Positions 24,224 to 34,334 of a stretch of DNA of 64,000 nucleotides are shown here, one piece after another. Location: positions 372,001 to 436,000 of the forward strand of contig NZ_VUMZ01000001.1 of NCBI RefSeq assembly GCF_009695915.1. The letters are read 5' to 3'. Under the pieces are notes generated by a model, which worked only from the letters and a program-made list of their open reading frames with translations, did no database searches and was not told the origin of the DNA. Every line of letters starts with the position of its first letter. The stretch's first letter is position 1. The DNA comes from Hornefia butyriciproducens (GTDB lineage: Bacteria; Bacillota; Clostridia; Peptostreptococcales; Anaerovoracaceae). The position numbers were made by a program, and so were the translations under genes.

Positions 24224-25558
24224 TCATTTCGGCCCATCCTTTGTTCCTGCCGCAGCGTCTGCTCGTTTAAAACGGAAATTGTCTCCATTCCTCGCGGCCA
24301 GGATTCGAGTGATTCCATACAAAGACTCGGGAATCTCTGATCCCGGCATCAGAATGAAGTTCACCGTCATGCCCGTACCGCAGATATTGTCAATAACTGT
24401 GAGCATTTCATCTAAAATACGCTCTATCGGAGGTGCGGGCAACTCGATTGCCCTGCCTGCTGTCACCGCATCAGTCGCTATCCCTGTTGCCGCTGTTCCG
24501 GCCGTCGTACCTGCTGTCGCCACTGCAGTCGTCGACGGCACAGCGCTGTCGTGCCGCAGACCGCTATCCCGCAGCCGGTACTGCATATATGCGAAATCCT
24601 CAATCTGTGCCTGTGTCGCATAATCTGTCAGTCGAAAATCATCCTTCTCATACATCGCACGCAGCAGATCCGTCAGCCAGAAATACTGAGGAACCGAAAC
24701 GGAAGTGAACCGAAATTCCACAGGCTCGGGATGCTCCGGATCCGGAAAAGCAAAATCATGGAACAATTCCTGCAGTGCATCGGATGGCTCCACGCCGATA
24801 TCAGCCATGAGTTTCATGCGAAAACGGTGATACTGTTTCCCTGCTTCGCTGAAGTTTCCCTGATTCAGCAAGATACTGAACTGGATATATGCAGTGTCTT
24901 CATCATAGGGATCAATCTCGAGAGTTTTCTCTGCGGCAGCCAGACTTTTCGGGTAATTCCCTTCCTCGAAAGTTCGCTGAATATACGCATGCATCAGTCG
25001 AAGATACTGATTTTCCAGCCTGTATCGTTCCATCACTATCATATCGTTCAGCTCGCTGCAGCCGCGGAAATAGTAGTCCGACAGGAAGTCTCTGCGGAAC
25101 ATGTCCAGAACCGTCTCGATCACGTCGCCTGCGGGGTTCTCCGGGGCGTCGCTTGCAGACCTGTCCGCATCATCAGGCCGATCCGCGCCTGCGGGGTTCT
25201 CTGAAGTCGCGTCCGGGTCTTCTGCAAGCCGGCAGCGTTCGGCGATTTCAATGTCGCAGACGTACTCATAATCCGGATTGATACGGCAATCAGCGCGGCT
25301 GCTCAGAACCAGTGTTTTGTCGTCACGTTCGCCCAGCGCCTTCCGCAGCTGCCACAGATTGAACCGCAGGTTGTATTTACCGGCCTCCTCGCTGCTGTCC
25401 GGCCACAGTATGTCGATGAGCTCCGTTCTGCGCATGGTTTTGTTCTCACGCATCATCAGCAGCGCCAGCAGCGCAATGGTCTTTTGGCTGACTTTGTCGT
25501 CAAGAGTCCTGCCGTCCAGCCGAAGTATAGGATTATCCATGAATGAAACCGTCAACAT
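24224..25558 (-). CDS. SARP/BTAD-type transcriptional regulator
   Basis: This 444-residue protein has an OmpR-like winged helix at 1-95 (MRRTELIDILWPDSSEEAGKYNLRFNLWQLRKALG), a Pro/Asp/Ala linker with a repeated ENPAG word, and a bacterial transcriptional activation (TPR-like) domain at about 155-265 (NQYLRLMHAYIQRTFEEGNYPKSLAAAEKTLEIDPYDEDTAYIQFSIL). Near residues 345-375 it carries a Thr/Ala/Gly run (TAVATAGTTAGTAATGIAT). AAAGGA precedes the ATG; a second ATG six codons in is possible. It overlaps the upstream amidohydrolase gene by 7 bases, so it probably regulates that unit. Confidence 0.82.
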   Translation of the reverse strand: MLTVSFMDNPILRLDGRTLDDKVSQKTIALLALLMMRENKTMRRTELIDILWPDSSEEAGKYNLRFNLWQLRKALGERDDKTLVLSSRADCRINPDYEYVCDIEIAERCRLAEDPDATSENPAGADRPDDADRSASDAPENPAGDVIETVLDMFRRDFLSDYYFRGCSELNDMIVMERYRLENQYLRLMHAYIQRTFEEGNYPKSLAAAEKTLEIDPYDEDTAYIQFSILLNQGNFSEAGKQYHRFRMKLMADIGVEPSDALQELFHDFAFPDPEHPEPVEFRFTSVSVPQYFWLTDLLRAMYEKDDFRLTDYATQAQIEDFAYMQYRLRDSGLRHDSAVPSTTAVATAGTTAGTAATGIATDAVTAGRAIELPAPPIERILDEMLTVIDNICGTGMTVNFILMPGSEIPESLYGITRILAARNGDNFRFKRADAAAGTKDGPK

Positions 25559-27102
25559 GCGTCTGTCCTTTCATAGATGATCTCACCGTTTTTTATCGTA
25601 AGATTCACCTTAACCTCCGCCAGATCTGAATTGCTCACCTCGTCCAGATTACGATCCAGAATAATCAGATCGGCAGCCTTGCCTTCTGCAATGCTGCCCC
25701 TTTCCTCTTCCAGGAACAAAGCATACGCCCCGTTGATCGTGTACATTTCCAGGGCTTCCTGCCTCGTAATGCTGTTCTCTGGCACGGGATGATTTACCGC
25801 GCTGGAGATCGCAGCCATCGGACTGATTTCACATACGCTGTGGTCAGAGCCCCCGCAGATCGTGATCCCGTGATCCAGAATTTCGCGAAACCGGTTCGTC
25901 TCTCCATAGCGTGCTCCCAGCCGTTCCTCATACATCCCACCCGGATAACCCCATCTCTCTTCATATCCGGGCTGCATACAGAGTACCACGCCCAGCCGGG
26001 CCGCCCTCTCCATCTGATCGATCCGAATCAGTTCGGCGTGCTCAATCCGGTGGCGCATTGGCCGCACATTCCGCTTCCGCGCCGCATACTCGAGGGCATC
26101 CAGCACAGAATCAATAGCAGCGTCACCGATCGCATCGAATCCGATCTGCAGGCCGTTTTCGCAGCATTCCTCAACAAAAGAGCGCATATATCCGTCTGTA
26201 AAGAAATTATACCCCCGGACTCCTGGCATATCTGCGTAATCCGTAGTCAGCGACGCACTGTGAGTCCCGAACGTGCCGTCAATATATAACGCTCCACCGA
26301 TGCGACGAAGGCCTTCGTCCGCCACCAGGCGCACATCCGTCGTCTGATAAAACAGTTCGATGGAAAGCGGGTACCGCGCCGCGTTTTTCACGAGGAAGTC
26401 GCACTCGCTGTCGTGACCGTGTCCCGTAAGATGGTTGCTTCCCTCCATTGCGGCAATAGTCGTTATTCCTTCACAAAAGAGAGCCGGGAGAAATGCCTGC
26501 GTCGCCTCGTCGAAATCTTCCGGCGTGAAAATTTCATTAACCTTTGTTTCCAGAAGCGCTGCCGCCTGTCCGCGAAAAATACCCGTAGGCATCTTTCTGT
26601 CGTCCAGTCCGACGCCATTCGCTGCGAACGGCATTTTGTAATACAAAATCGCAAACGTATTCAGAACAATAGTATGCACGTCTCTCGAAAGCAGAAACAC
26701 CGGCCGGTCGTCACAGATCCGGTCGAGTTCTATACGCGAAGGGAAACGTTTCTCCTTCAGTTCCTCAACACTCAAGTTGTATGCAAGAACTACTTTTCTC
26801 CCTTCCGCGCAGGCGCACCGGAGCCGCTCTCCCATCTCCGTGAAAGTATCCGCGCCCTCCAGATTGACCCAGCTCTCCATCAGCGCACTGTTTATCAGGT
26901 GAAAATGATTGTCGATAAAGCCCGGGAGCACCGTCGCTCCGGCAGCGTCGATCTGACGAATTCCCTCTGTTTCATACTGCCGGTATCCGTCGCCGTTTCC
27001 GAGTTTCACGATTTTATCCTCTTCAAGCAGCACCCATTCACAGCGCCGTCCCTGCTCCATTGTCATACAGTTCCCGTTTTTTATCAGTATCCGATTTCCC
27101 AT
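25552..27102 (-). CDS. YtcJ-like metal-dependent amidohydrolase
   Basis: This 516-residue protein begins RILIKNGNCMTMEQG and has the amidohydrolase metal motif GFIDNHFHL near residue 70, then RHRIEHAELI and GGSDHSVCEISPM, and ends GSIAEGKAADLIILDRN. That order defines the Amidohydro_3/YtcJ group, cytoplasmic zinc enzymes of mostly unknown substrates. I chose the ATG at 27102 because residues before it lack family similarity; the ribosome site (GAGAGGTAG) is weak and distant. It shares a leftward operon with a second YtcJ-like gene and an APC permease. Confidence 0.82.
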   Translation of the reverse strand: MGNRILIKNGNCMTMEQGRRCEWVLLEEDKIVKLGNGDGYRQYETEGIRQIDAAGATVLPGFIDNHFHLINSALMESWVNLEGADTFTEMGERLRCACAEGRKVVLAYNLSVEELKEKRFPSRIELDRICDDRPVFLLSRDVHTIVLNTFAILYYKMPFAANGVGLDDRKMPTGIFRGQAAALLETKVNEIFTPEDFDEATQAFLPALFCEGITTIAAMEGSNHLTGHGHDSECDFLVKNAARYPLSIELFYQTTDVRLVADEGLRRIGGALYIDGTFGTHSASLTTDYADMPGVRGYNFFTDGYMRSFVEECCENGLQIGFDAIGDAAIDSVLDALEYAARKRNVRPMRHRIEHAELIRIDQMERAARLGVVLCMQPGYEERWGYPGGMYEERLGARYGETNRFREILDHGITICGGSDHSVCEISPMAAISSAVNHPVPENSITRQEALEMYTINGAYALFLEEERGSIAEGKAADLIILDRNLDEVSNSDLAEVKVNLTIKNGEIIYERTDAC

Positions 27103-27264
27103 ACGTTCTGTCTCTACCTCTCGCTCTGAACTTCTGTCCCTATCATAACACAAAACGGAGCTGTGGGAAATGTTCTCCTGCCGGAGACAAAATCCCTCAG
27201 AATGTCCCTGAAGGAATCCGCCTGAAGCAGGCATCCGGATCACAGCCCCGTTTAATTTTGTCGT

Positions 27265-28893
27265 CTATTTCTCAAAGACGATCTGTCCGCCCACCATCGT
27301 CATGACAGGAAGGATATCCTTGATACTGTCATGATCGACCGTGAAGATGTCGCTGTCGAGCAGCACCATGTCGGCATAATAGCCTTCTTTAATGCGTCCC
27401 TTGACGTCTTCCATGAACTCACCGTAGGCGCTCTCCACAGTGTACGCGTCCACTGCCGTCTCCACATCCACACATTCATCGGGATAGAATCCGCCGGCAG
27501 GTTCGCCGTTAAGATTTTTTCTGGTAACCGCCATGTAGATGTTCGGGAACGGGTTGCAGTCCTCTACCGGGCAGTCCGTGCCGTAAGCGACATGGGCTCC
27601 CTTGCGGGTCAGGCTTCCCCAGGCGTATGATGTGGACGCCAGCTTTTCCCCGACGAGTTCCTCTACAATGCGCATATCATAATCCAGGAAGATCGGCTGC
27701 GCGAACACCAGAATGCCCTCGTCTGCGATCCGGTCGAGCAGTTCCTCACTGGTCACCTGACAATGGATAACAGTATGCCTCAGGGCGTTTTTACCGTCAA
27801 CAAAAGCTTTCTCGTAGCTGTCAACAGCTCTCTTGACCGCTTCATCACCGATACAGTGTGTAACCACCTGCAGATTGTGTTCTTTCGCAAGCCTGCAGTA
27901 TTCATCCATGTCTTCCGGAGCAATCCATTCCAGACCGTGGTTCTCCGGTGCTCCTACATATCCGTTCGTCATCAGCGCCGTCCGCGCACCGAGACTTCCG
28001 TCCTTGAACAGCTTCAGCGGTCCGAGCGTCAGCCAGGAATCCTTCGGGTAAAGCTCCTTCCGATGGGCGTACTCGCCGTTTTCCAGATAATCACGGAATT
28101 CGTTCAGATCATTGAAGCAGACCTGGTGGCGGTAGCGCAGTTTTCCCTCGCCGCTGTTATAGATTTTGTGGAACAAATCAAAGGCAGCAGGGCCGTCCAT
28201 GAATGTCGTTCCCACGTCATTGCTCTGAACGCTGGTGAGTCCGTGGGAAACGCAGTAGTCCATGGTTTCTAGTATGATTCTGTGACGCTCTTCGAGGGAA
28301 AAGTCCGGTACAACCCTTTTCGCAAGATTCGTGCCGTTTCCGTAGAAGAGTCCGTTGGGTTCTCCGTTTTCATCAACGCCGAAATCCCCTTTTTTGAACT
28401 CCGCATTCTCCTTCACATGCAGCATGTTCAGCAACGTCGTATTGACAGAAACGATGTGGCCGCAGACACGTTCCAGCACGATCGGATAATCCGTGCTGAT
28501 TCTGTCCAGGTCGTGACGGTCCGGCATCCGGTCGCCATCAGTAAAGAGATCCTGATTCCAGCCGATGGCGTGCATGCCGTTCTTCACATGGCCGGGGTGC
28601 GTCTCCGCGAATTCACGGCAGATACGGATCATTTCGTCAATCGACGTAACGCCTTCGATCATCGCCTGGTTACGGGTTTCACCAAACTGCATAAAATGCA
28701 TGTGAGAATCATTCAGACCCGGAATCAGTGTTCTGCCCTCGCAGTCCCTCTTTTCTGTTTCGGCGTCCGCCGCAGCCAGCAGTTCCATGTTCCCGCCGAC
28801 AGCCCGGATGATTCCGTCCTCAACCAGAACAGCTTCCTCGAAATGGCCTCGTTCGACATATACCTTCGCGTTGTATAAAAGTGTCTTACTCAT
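27265..28893 (-). CDS. Second YtcJ-like metal-dependent amidohydrolase
   Basis: This 542-residue protein starts MSKTLLYNAKVYVERG and contains TLIPGLNDSHMHF with the HxH metal pair, HTVIHCQ, YGTDCPVEDCNPFPNIYMAVTR and GRIKEGYYADMVLLDSD. It is a paralogue-like relative of the 516-residue enzyme next to it, but not a recent copy, since the HxH region and N-termini differ. AAAGGAA lies just before the ATG, which overlaps the stop of the permease gene by 8 bases. Together they suggest uptake and stepwise hydrolysis of an amide or imide. Confidence 0.85.
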   Translation of the reverse strand: MSKTLLYNAKVYVERGHFEEAVLVEDGIIRAVGGNMELLAAADAETEKRDCEGRTLIPGLNDSHMHFMQFGETRNQAMIEGVTSIDEMIRICREFAETHPGHVKNGMHAIGWNQDLFTDGDRMPDRHDLDRISTDYPIVLERVCGHIVSVNTTLLNMLHVKENAEFKKGDFGVDENGEPNGLFYGNGTNLAKRVVPDFSLEERHRIILETMDYCVSHGLTSVQSNDVGTTFMDGPAAFDLFHKIYNSGEGKLRYRHQVCFNDLNEFRDYLENGEYAHRKELYPKDSWLTLGPLKLFKDGSLGARTALMTNGYVGAPENHGLEWIAPEDMDEYCRLAKEHNLQVVTHCIGDEAVKRAVDSYEKAFVDGKNALRHTVIHCQVTSEELLDRIADEGILVFAQPIFLDYDMRIVEELVGEKLASTSYAWGSLTRKGAHVAYGTDCPVEDCNPFPNIYMAVTRKNLNGEPAGGFYPDECVDVETAVDAYTVESAYGEFMEDVKGRIKEGYYADMVLLDSDIFTVDHDSIKDILPVMTMVGGQIVFEK

Positions 28894-30283
28894 TTCCTTT
28901 CGCTTCCTTTTTGATTTTTCTGTCGAATATGTAATATACCACAGCGCCGACAGCCGGTACGGCAAATCCTGCGAATCCGTTTACCGGATCCTCCATCGCG
29001 CCCTGAATGAACAGTCCCACGAAGATCGCCGCAACAACGACGACGGATACCGGATAGAACCATACTTTGTACGGACGCTCAATATTGGGATACTTCCGGC
29101 GCAGAATCGGAACCGCGATGATAACCAGAACATTGAACAGCATCACAGAGAGAACGACCAGATTAGTCAGCTGGTCCAGATTCCGCAGAAGCACCAGAAC
29201 ACAGGACAGCACACCCTGAACGATAATCGGCACCGTCGGGATTCTGTACTTGGGATGAAGCTTCGCAAAGCTCTTGAAGAAGTGTCCCTCTTCTGCCATC
29301 GCATAATACATTCTCGGCTGAGCCAGAATCATTCCGTTCATAGAGCCGAACATTGCCAGGATCATGCCGACGGACACGACAACCGCGCCGGCGCTGCCCA
29401 GTACCTGTTTCGCGACAGCCGTACCCAGATACAGGTCCTCGTTGTTAATCATATTTACGATTGTTTCATGAGGCAGAACCTTCATGATTGCGAAGTTGAA
29501 CAAAGTGTACAGCACCGTTACTCCGCCGATTCCGATGATAATCGCCAGCGGAAGATTTCGCTTCGGGTTCTTGATTTCCTCCGTAACGGTATTCAGGTTG
29601 CTCCAGCCCTCGTACGCCCACAGCGCAGCGACGATCGCAATCGCCATCATGCCGATGATGCTCGTATGATTTTCCGCAGCGTATGTCGAAGCGGAGCCGA
29701 GGGACAGATCCGGGCTCGCCTTGCCCGCGACAAGGGCAGCAACAAGGATGATCAGAATAGGAACCAGCTTGGCGACCAGAGAGATGTCCTGGATCACCGA
29801 CGCAACCTTCACTCCGATCAGATTATACAGAGTCGCACCGACAATCAGAATGACGGCGGCAATCTTTACACCTGTATCGCTCAGACCCACAAAAGGCTTC
29901 AACACCGTCATCATTGCGATGGACACAGCGGCGATGGAACCGGGCCCGCCCACCAGCCAGTCGGTGAATCCGGCCATGAAGCCGAACACCGGATGATACG
30001 CCTCGTTCAGATACACCAGACGGCCGCCCGCCTTCGGCATCGCGCATCCAAGCTCCGCATAGCAGAGTCCCGCAAACAGCGAGATGACTCCTGCGACAAT
30101 CCAGCAGATCAACGCCAAACCGCTGTTCATGCCGGTTCTTTGTAAAACATATGATCCCAGATAGAATATCCCGGATCCGATCATAATTCCGCCGATAATG
30201 CTGACGCCGCCGAACACGCCGATTTCTCTCTTAAATTCGGTCTGCTCGGTGGTCAGTTCGGCCAGTTTCTTTTCATCATTCAT
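28886..30283 (-). CDS. APC-superfamily amino acid permease
   Basis: This 465-residue protein has about 12 membrane segments and the APC start FGGVSIIGGIMIGSGIFYLGSYVL, whose GIMIGSGIF is the unwound TM1 substrate site. YAELGCAMPKAGG, WAYEGWSNLNTVTEEIKNPKRNLPLAI and QPRMYYAMAEEG are further APC motifs. GGGAGGT precedes the ATG. As first gene of the unit with two YtcJ-like hydrolases it probably imports their substrate; which amino acid or peptide is not readable. Confidence 0.88.
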   Translation of the reverse strand: MNDEKKLAELTTEQTEFKREIGVFGGVSIIGGIMIGSGIFYLGSYVLQRTGMNSGLALICWIVAGVISLFAGLCYAELGCAMPKAGGRLVYLNEAYHPVFGFMAGFTDWLVGGPGSIAAVSIAMMTVLKPFVGLSDTGVKIAAVILIVGATLYNLIGVKVASVIQDISLVAKLVPILIILVAALVAGKASPDLSLGSASTYAAENHTSIIGMMAIAIVAALWAYEGWSNLNTVTEEIKNPKRNLPLAIIIGIGGVTVLYTLFNFAIMKVLPHETIVNMINNEDLYLGTAVAKQVLGSAGAVVVSVGMILAMFGSMNGMILAQPRMYYAMAEEGHFFKSFAKLHPKYRIPTVPIIVQGVLSCVLVLLRNLDQLTNLVVLSVMLFNVLVIIAVPILRRKYPNIERPYKVWFYPVSVVVVAAIFVGLFIQGAMEDPVNGFAGFAVPAVGAVVYYIFDRKIKKEAKGNE

Positions 30284-30486
30284 TCGATGATACCTCCCTA
30301 ATGTCCTTAAAATTTAACTGCCGTCATTTTACGCGCAGGAGGTTTAACGGCGCGTTTAATACGAGAGGTGCACCGGCCGCAGGCCGTCTCCGGTTAAACA
30401 GTTTCTGCACGGTCAGCCGGCGGGATCGCAGAGGGGTCTGCTGTTAAGGATCACCTCTCTTTATCATCTCACGTTCGTATATTCTG

Positions 30487-31482
30487 TCAGGAATTCCGGC
30501 TCCTGGTCTCGAGTATTTCGACGATGGCTCCATACAGCACGCCGGCCACCGGCCAGATGATCCATGTCATCTCCCATCTGCCGCTCAGGAAACTGCTCCC
30601 CAGGTAAATCGCAACCGTAATTCCCCAATACGCCCCGGAAACAGAACGATTGATTTTTTTGTGGGAACGGGAATATTCACCTTCCTCCAGCAGTGCGCGA
30701 TAACCGTTCCAGGTGACGGATGCCCGCACGATCAGATAGACTCCTGCCGATACAAGAACCAGCAGCAGACAGACTGCAAGGATCATAGGCATATCGTCAT
30801 CGCTCCGGAATATCGCTCCTGCGATAAAAATGGGGAGGCAGGCAATAACACACAGACCGATGCCGATCACCATCATGCGTCGATACGTATCTTCCCATTT
30901 TTTCATCCGGTCCCGTACCATGCCTTCGACTCCGTAAACTGTATCGATAGGCTCTTTCTCCAGGTATTCATACTTCCCGAGTTTCATTCCGGCGGATACA
31001 AAAAGAGCAACCCCCGCGGCGATGAATAAAATCGTCGGAATGAGTCCGGTCATCGCCGCCCGATCCTCTTCTATGGGGATCATGCCGTATTCTGACGCAC
31101 CGCTGAGAAAAATCAGCGCTACAGGGGATAAGATACAAAGCATCACACCAAAGGCGATCTTCGGCGCCGTCATCGCCTTAACTTCGAGAAAACTGCCGGC
31201 CATTTCCATAGTGACTCTCCTCAGAGATGTTTCCTCCCCGTCACATTCCATCACGCCGACGTCAGACGTCACGTCCGCTTCCTCAATTTCATCCTTTAAC
31301 AGGTAGTCCGTACTCACACCGAACAGCCCGGACAGCTGCAGAATTTTGCTCATGTCCGGAATGGATTGAGCGCTCTCCCATTTGGAGACCGACTGGCGGC
31401 TCACTCCCAGTCTCTCTGCCAGCTGTTCCTGGGACCACCCCGCTCTCTTTCTGAGTTCCATGATTTTGTCTGCCAGTATCAT
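30487..31482 (-). CDS. XRE-type helix-turn-helix regulator with membrane domain
   Basis: Residues 1-65 form an XRE DNA-binding domain ([53 protein letters not shown]). The rest has about six to seven hydrophobic helices in pairs ([56 protein letters not shown] and others). The first ATG of the frame sits directly on the GGGAGG site, so I placed the start at the second ATG, six bases on. Such fusions may tether a repressor to the membrane. The promoter side carries a CAACCG-C-CGGTTG palindrome. Confidence 0.85.
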   Translation of the reverse strand: MILADKIMELRKRAGWSQEQLAERLGVSRQSVSKWESAQSIPDMSKILQLSGLFGVSTDYLLKDEIEEADVTSDVGVMECDGEETSLRRVTMEMAGSFLEVKAMTAPKIAFGVMLCILSPVALIFLSGASEYGMIPIEEDRAAMTGLIPTILFIAAGVALFVSAGMKLGKYEYLEKEPIDTVYGVEGMVRDRMKKWEDTYRRMMVIGIGLCVIACLPIFIAGAIFRSDDDMPMILAVCLLLVLVSAGVYLIVRASVTWNGYRALLEEGEYSRSHKKINRSVSGAYWGITVAIYLGSSFLSGRWEMTWIIWPVAGVLYGAIVEILETRSRNS

Positions 31483-31585
31483 CTTCATCCTCCCGGCTTT
31501 ACACGCCTATACTGATGGTTTACCTGATGAGAAAAGGATAGTCTCTTATACAGTTGCAGACCACCAAACCGCCTTTGCAATGTGT

Positions 31586-31598
31586 CAACCGCCGGTTG
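31586..31598. promoter_or_regulatory. Inverted repeat upstream of the XRE regulator
   Basis: CAACCG-C-CGGTTG is a perfect 6-bp inverted repeat around one base, about 105 bases upstream of the regulator start. It is a candidate operator in a 440-base gap (31489-31925) that otherwise holds no gene I can support. Confidence 0.4.
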
Positions 31599-31925
31599 CA
31601 ATTGCTTTCATTATAGTTGGTTATGTCAGGATGTCAACACCTCTGACGCAGACATCTCCGATACTCGCGACACTGGAGACACTCACTTTTCGATGCTGGT
31701 TCCATTTCGCTTTGGCACAGTTTGCTAAATTCGCAGTCTGGCACGGTTCGCGTGCTCGCGGTAATCCTGCACAGCATTCACAGCGCTCACGTAACGGTTG
31801 AAATAATCTGGCACATAATGTTAAAATATGGTCAGTGAATCCGCCGTAGGACCGGACACAAATCCGTCGCAGCCGTAATACGATACAGGTTTCCGGTCTG
31901 CCGCGGCGATTAACAGGAGGCGTAT

Positions 31926-33770
31926 ATGCTGGAAGAAGCAATCTCATATCAGGATAATTTTCCTATCGCAATTACGGTCGCAGATATCACAAGGTATCCA
32001 ATTCATTACCACAAGGATACCGAAATCGTCTATGTCCTAGACGGTTCCATAAACCTTCGGAACGGCTACTGCACCTATTCTCTCAATGCCGGAGATATTT
32101 TCACCAACGCCGGACACGAGGTTCATACTATGGAGGCAGACACAGAGAACATCACCGCAGTGTTCCATATCAGCAATCTCTTTTTTACACAGTTTTTCCC
32201 GGATCTTCCTAAGGGCTGCTTCCGCACCAATCCATCGAACGATCCGAGTCCGCGGCTGCCTCATCTGAAGCACACGCTGCTCCAGCTGCTCATTGCATAT
32301 CTGCAGAAAAACATCAATTACCGGGACACCTGTATAGAGCACTGCATGGAAGTCGTCCGCACCCTGAACCGTCATTTCAACCTGTTCGCCTTTAATGACG
32401 ATGTAGTTGTCCATTTCAACTGCGACAATCCTGTAATAGAGGAGCGCATCAGTCACGTGATTAACTATATATACGCCAATCACGAGCTGAAAATCACACT
32501 GGATGATCTGGCCGAAATGGAGCATCTCAGTTCATATTACCTGTCTCACCTGATCCGTCAGTACTGCGGAATCAGTTTCAGGGATTTTCTGTCCTTCGCG
32601 CGGGCAGAGTGGTCAGAAATTTATCTTCTGGAAACCGACAAGAAGATAAACACCGTAGCCCACATGGTGGGATTTTCCACATCAAAATATTATGAGGATG
32701 CATTTGTCCGGTGGTTCGGCCACACTCCCCGCGAACATCGGGCAGCAAACCAGAATAACGTGATCAGCCCGGACAATCCACCGGTTCTGAAGCAGCTCAC
32801 GGTCTCCCGAGCCCTGGATGCCGCGCGCAGATTGAGCTCACGGCTCATACAGCAGGATACCCAGCTCTCCATGGCGAAAAGGATCCATCTCACGGACAGA
32901 ATCCCTCCGGACGCAGAACCGATTGCAGCCTTCCGGCACCATCTGAAATTTTCCGTTACAACTGCCGATTTCGAATCCATCGGATACAGTCTGTTCGATC
33001 ACCTGCGCCAGCTCTGCTGTACAGAGGTTGTTCTGATCTGCCGGGACGACGATGATCCGAAGCAATGCGATGAGCTGGAGCAGAGGTTTCTTAAGAGGGG
33101 AATCAAAGTGGAGCGCCAAAGCCGCCTCTTTCCGAGCGAACAAAAGTATTTCGGCTTTGATTCTGTGGCAGGACTGATCTATATCGTCCGTCATGGTGTT
33201 ATGGAGCCGAACAGCACGATCAGCCTCGGTCTGCGCGATCAGGGAGATCCGGATGTTCTTCTGAAGGGCGGACGCAGCCTTCTCACCTCCGGAGGCGTTC
33301 CCAAACCGATGTATACGGGATTGAATTTTCTCGTTTCAAATGAAGGGGAACTGGTTCTCCGCAATAAATATTATGCAGCCGTGCGGCTGCATAATAAAGA
33401 AGCTTATATTCTTATGGCAACGAACTACAACAGCGACATACTGGGGCTTTGTCAGGGGACAGGCACCATCTATCATGCAGACGATGTTCTGAATTCCTTT
33501 CAGGATGAACTGACCGTGAATATCGCGATTGACCTGAACCCCGGGGAATATCTGATCACACGGTATTCCACCAGCACCTTCGACAGTATGTTCGGGCTTA
33601 TGAGCAAACTTCACTTTCCGGAGAAACTTCCCCTGAAATATGATATCCATCTGGAATACACCACCAATCCGATCGTGGACGCCTATGTGGAGCAGGTCCG
33701 TTCCGAACTGTCTGTTGATATGAACTTCCGCGGTGCCGGTGTTCAGGCTGCGCTGATACAGAAGATCTGA
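31926..33770 (+). CDS. AraC-family regulator with cupin N-terminus and long C-terminal domain
   Basis: This 614-residue protein has an N-terminal cupin (YPIHYHKDTEIVYVLDGSINL ... LNAGDIFTNAGHEVH), a two-helix-turn-helix AraC domain at about 183-285 (LDDLAEMEHLSSYYLSHLIRQYCGISFRDFLSFARAE and NTVAHMVGFSTSKYYEDAFVRWFGHTPREHR), and about 300 further residues reminiscent of the glycosidase-39-like tails of some AraC proteins. Such proteins sense a small molecule and activate a neighbouring catabolic operon. AGGAGG is well placed. It is convergent with the C_GCAxxG protein gene, so a target is not obvious. Confidence 0.85.
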   Translation: MLEEAISYQDNFPIAITVADITRYPIHYHKDTEIVYVLDGSINLRNGYCTYSLNAGDIFTNAGHEVHTMEADTENITAVFHISNLFFTQFFPDLPKGCFRTNPSNDPSPRLPHLKHTLLQLLIAYLQKNINYRDTCIEHCMEVVRTLNRHFNLFAFNDDVVVHFNCDNPVIEERISHVINYIYANHELKITLDDLAEMEHLSSYYLSHLIRQYCGISFRDFLSFARAEWSEIYLLETDKKINTVAHMVGFSTSKYYEDAFVRWFGHTPREHRAANQNNVISPDNPPVLKQLTVSRALDAARRLSSRLIQQDTQLSMAKRIHLTDRIPPDAEPIAAFRHHLKFSVTTADFESIGYSLFDHLRQLCCTEVVLICRDDDDPKQCDELEQRFLKRGIKVERQSRLFPSEQKYFGFDSVAGLIYIVRHGVMEPNSTISLGLRDQGDPDVLLKGGRSLLTSGGVPKPMYTGLNFLVSNEGELVLRNKYYAAVRLHNKEAYILMATNYNSDILGLCQGTGTIYHADDVLNSFQDELTVNIAIDLNPGEYLITRYSTSTFDSMFGLMSKLHFPEKLPLKYDIHLEYTTNPIVDAYVEQVRSELSVDMNFRGAGVQAALIQKI

Positions 33771-33809
33771 CAGATTGCGCTGTACCGGCCGCACCGGAAA
33801 ATATTTTGT

Positions 33810-34301
33810 TCACTCCCCGTCATCCATAAGTTCATCTAAAAGCCGGCAGGCATATGCTGTAAGGACGGAGCACCCGCGGTACCTCTGCTCATCGTAGATA
33901 GTTTTCCGCTGATCCGGATCTGCGTAATTCGCCTTGAGAATTCCGGCGCATGTCAGACTTCCGAACTGTTCCTTAAATCTGCGGTCAAATTCTGCCTGTT
34001 TCTCCTTCAGTACCTCGTAATTCGAGAACTCGGAGAAGTCCCGATATCCAAATTTCAATCCAAGCGACATCAGTGCACCTGTTACCGCTCCGCAGCGTTC
34101 TCCGCACTGCATTCCCCATCCGAATCCACTTGCCGCCAGCATTGCCATGTCCTCATCATATCCCAGTTTTTTCGCACCATAGCGAAACGTAATCTGTGAG
34201 CACATCAGTTCCTGTGCAAAGTCCCTGTCAATCTGCGCAACCAGTTCCGGATCAACAAGCCGTCGGGTTTTGTCCCGCCCTATTTTAAACTCATGCGGCA
34301 T
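33810..34301 (-). CDS. C_GCAxxG_C_C-type putative redox protein
   Basis: This 163-residue protein shows conserved cysteines in the family order: C34 in FAQELMCSQITFRYG, GMQCGERCGAVTGAL, LTCAGILKANY and GCSVLTAYACRLLDEL. The family is believed to be redox-active or metal-binding; function is not established. It is last in a leftward set with the amino acid permease and the glycyl radical activase, separated by only 33 bases from the permease. Confidence 0.8.
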   Translation of the reverse strand: MPHEFKIGRDKTRRLVDPELVAQIDRDFAQELMCSQITFRYGAKKLGYDEDMAMLAASGFGWGMQCGERCGAVTGALMSLGLKFGYRDFSEFSNYEVLKEKQAEFDRRFKEQFGSLTCAGILKANYADPDQRKTIYDEQRYRGCSVLTAYACRLLDELMDDGE

Positions 34302-34334
34302 ATTTCCTCCGTTCCGGAAACACTTTTCCTGTTA

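Noticed and set aside
28787-30145. 452-residue + strand frame opposite the APC permease
   Set aside because: Again an antisense shadow; composition is implausible and the permease on the other strand is certain.
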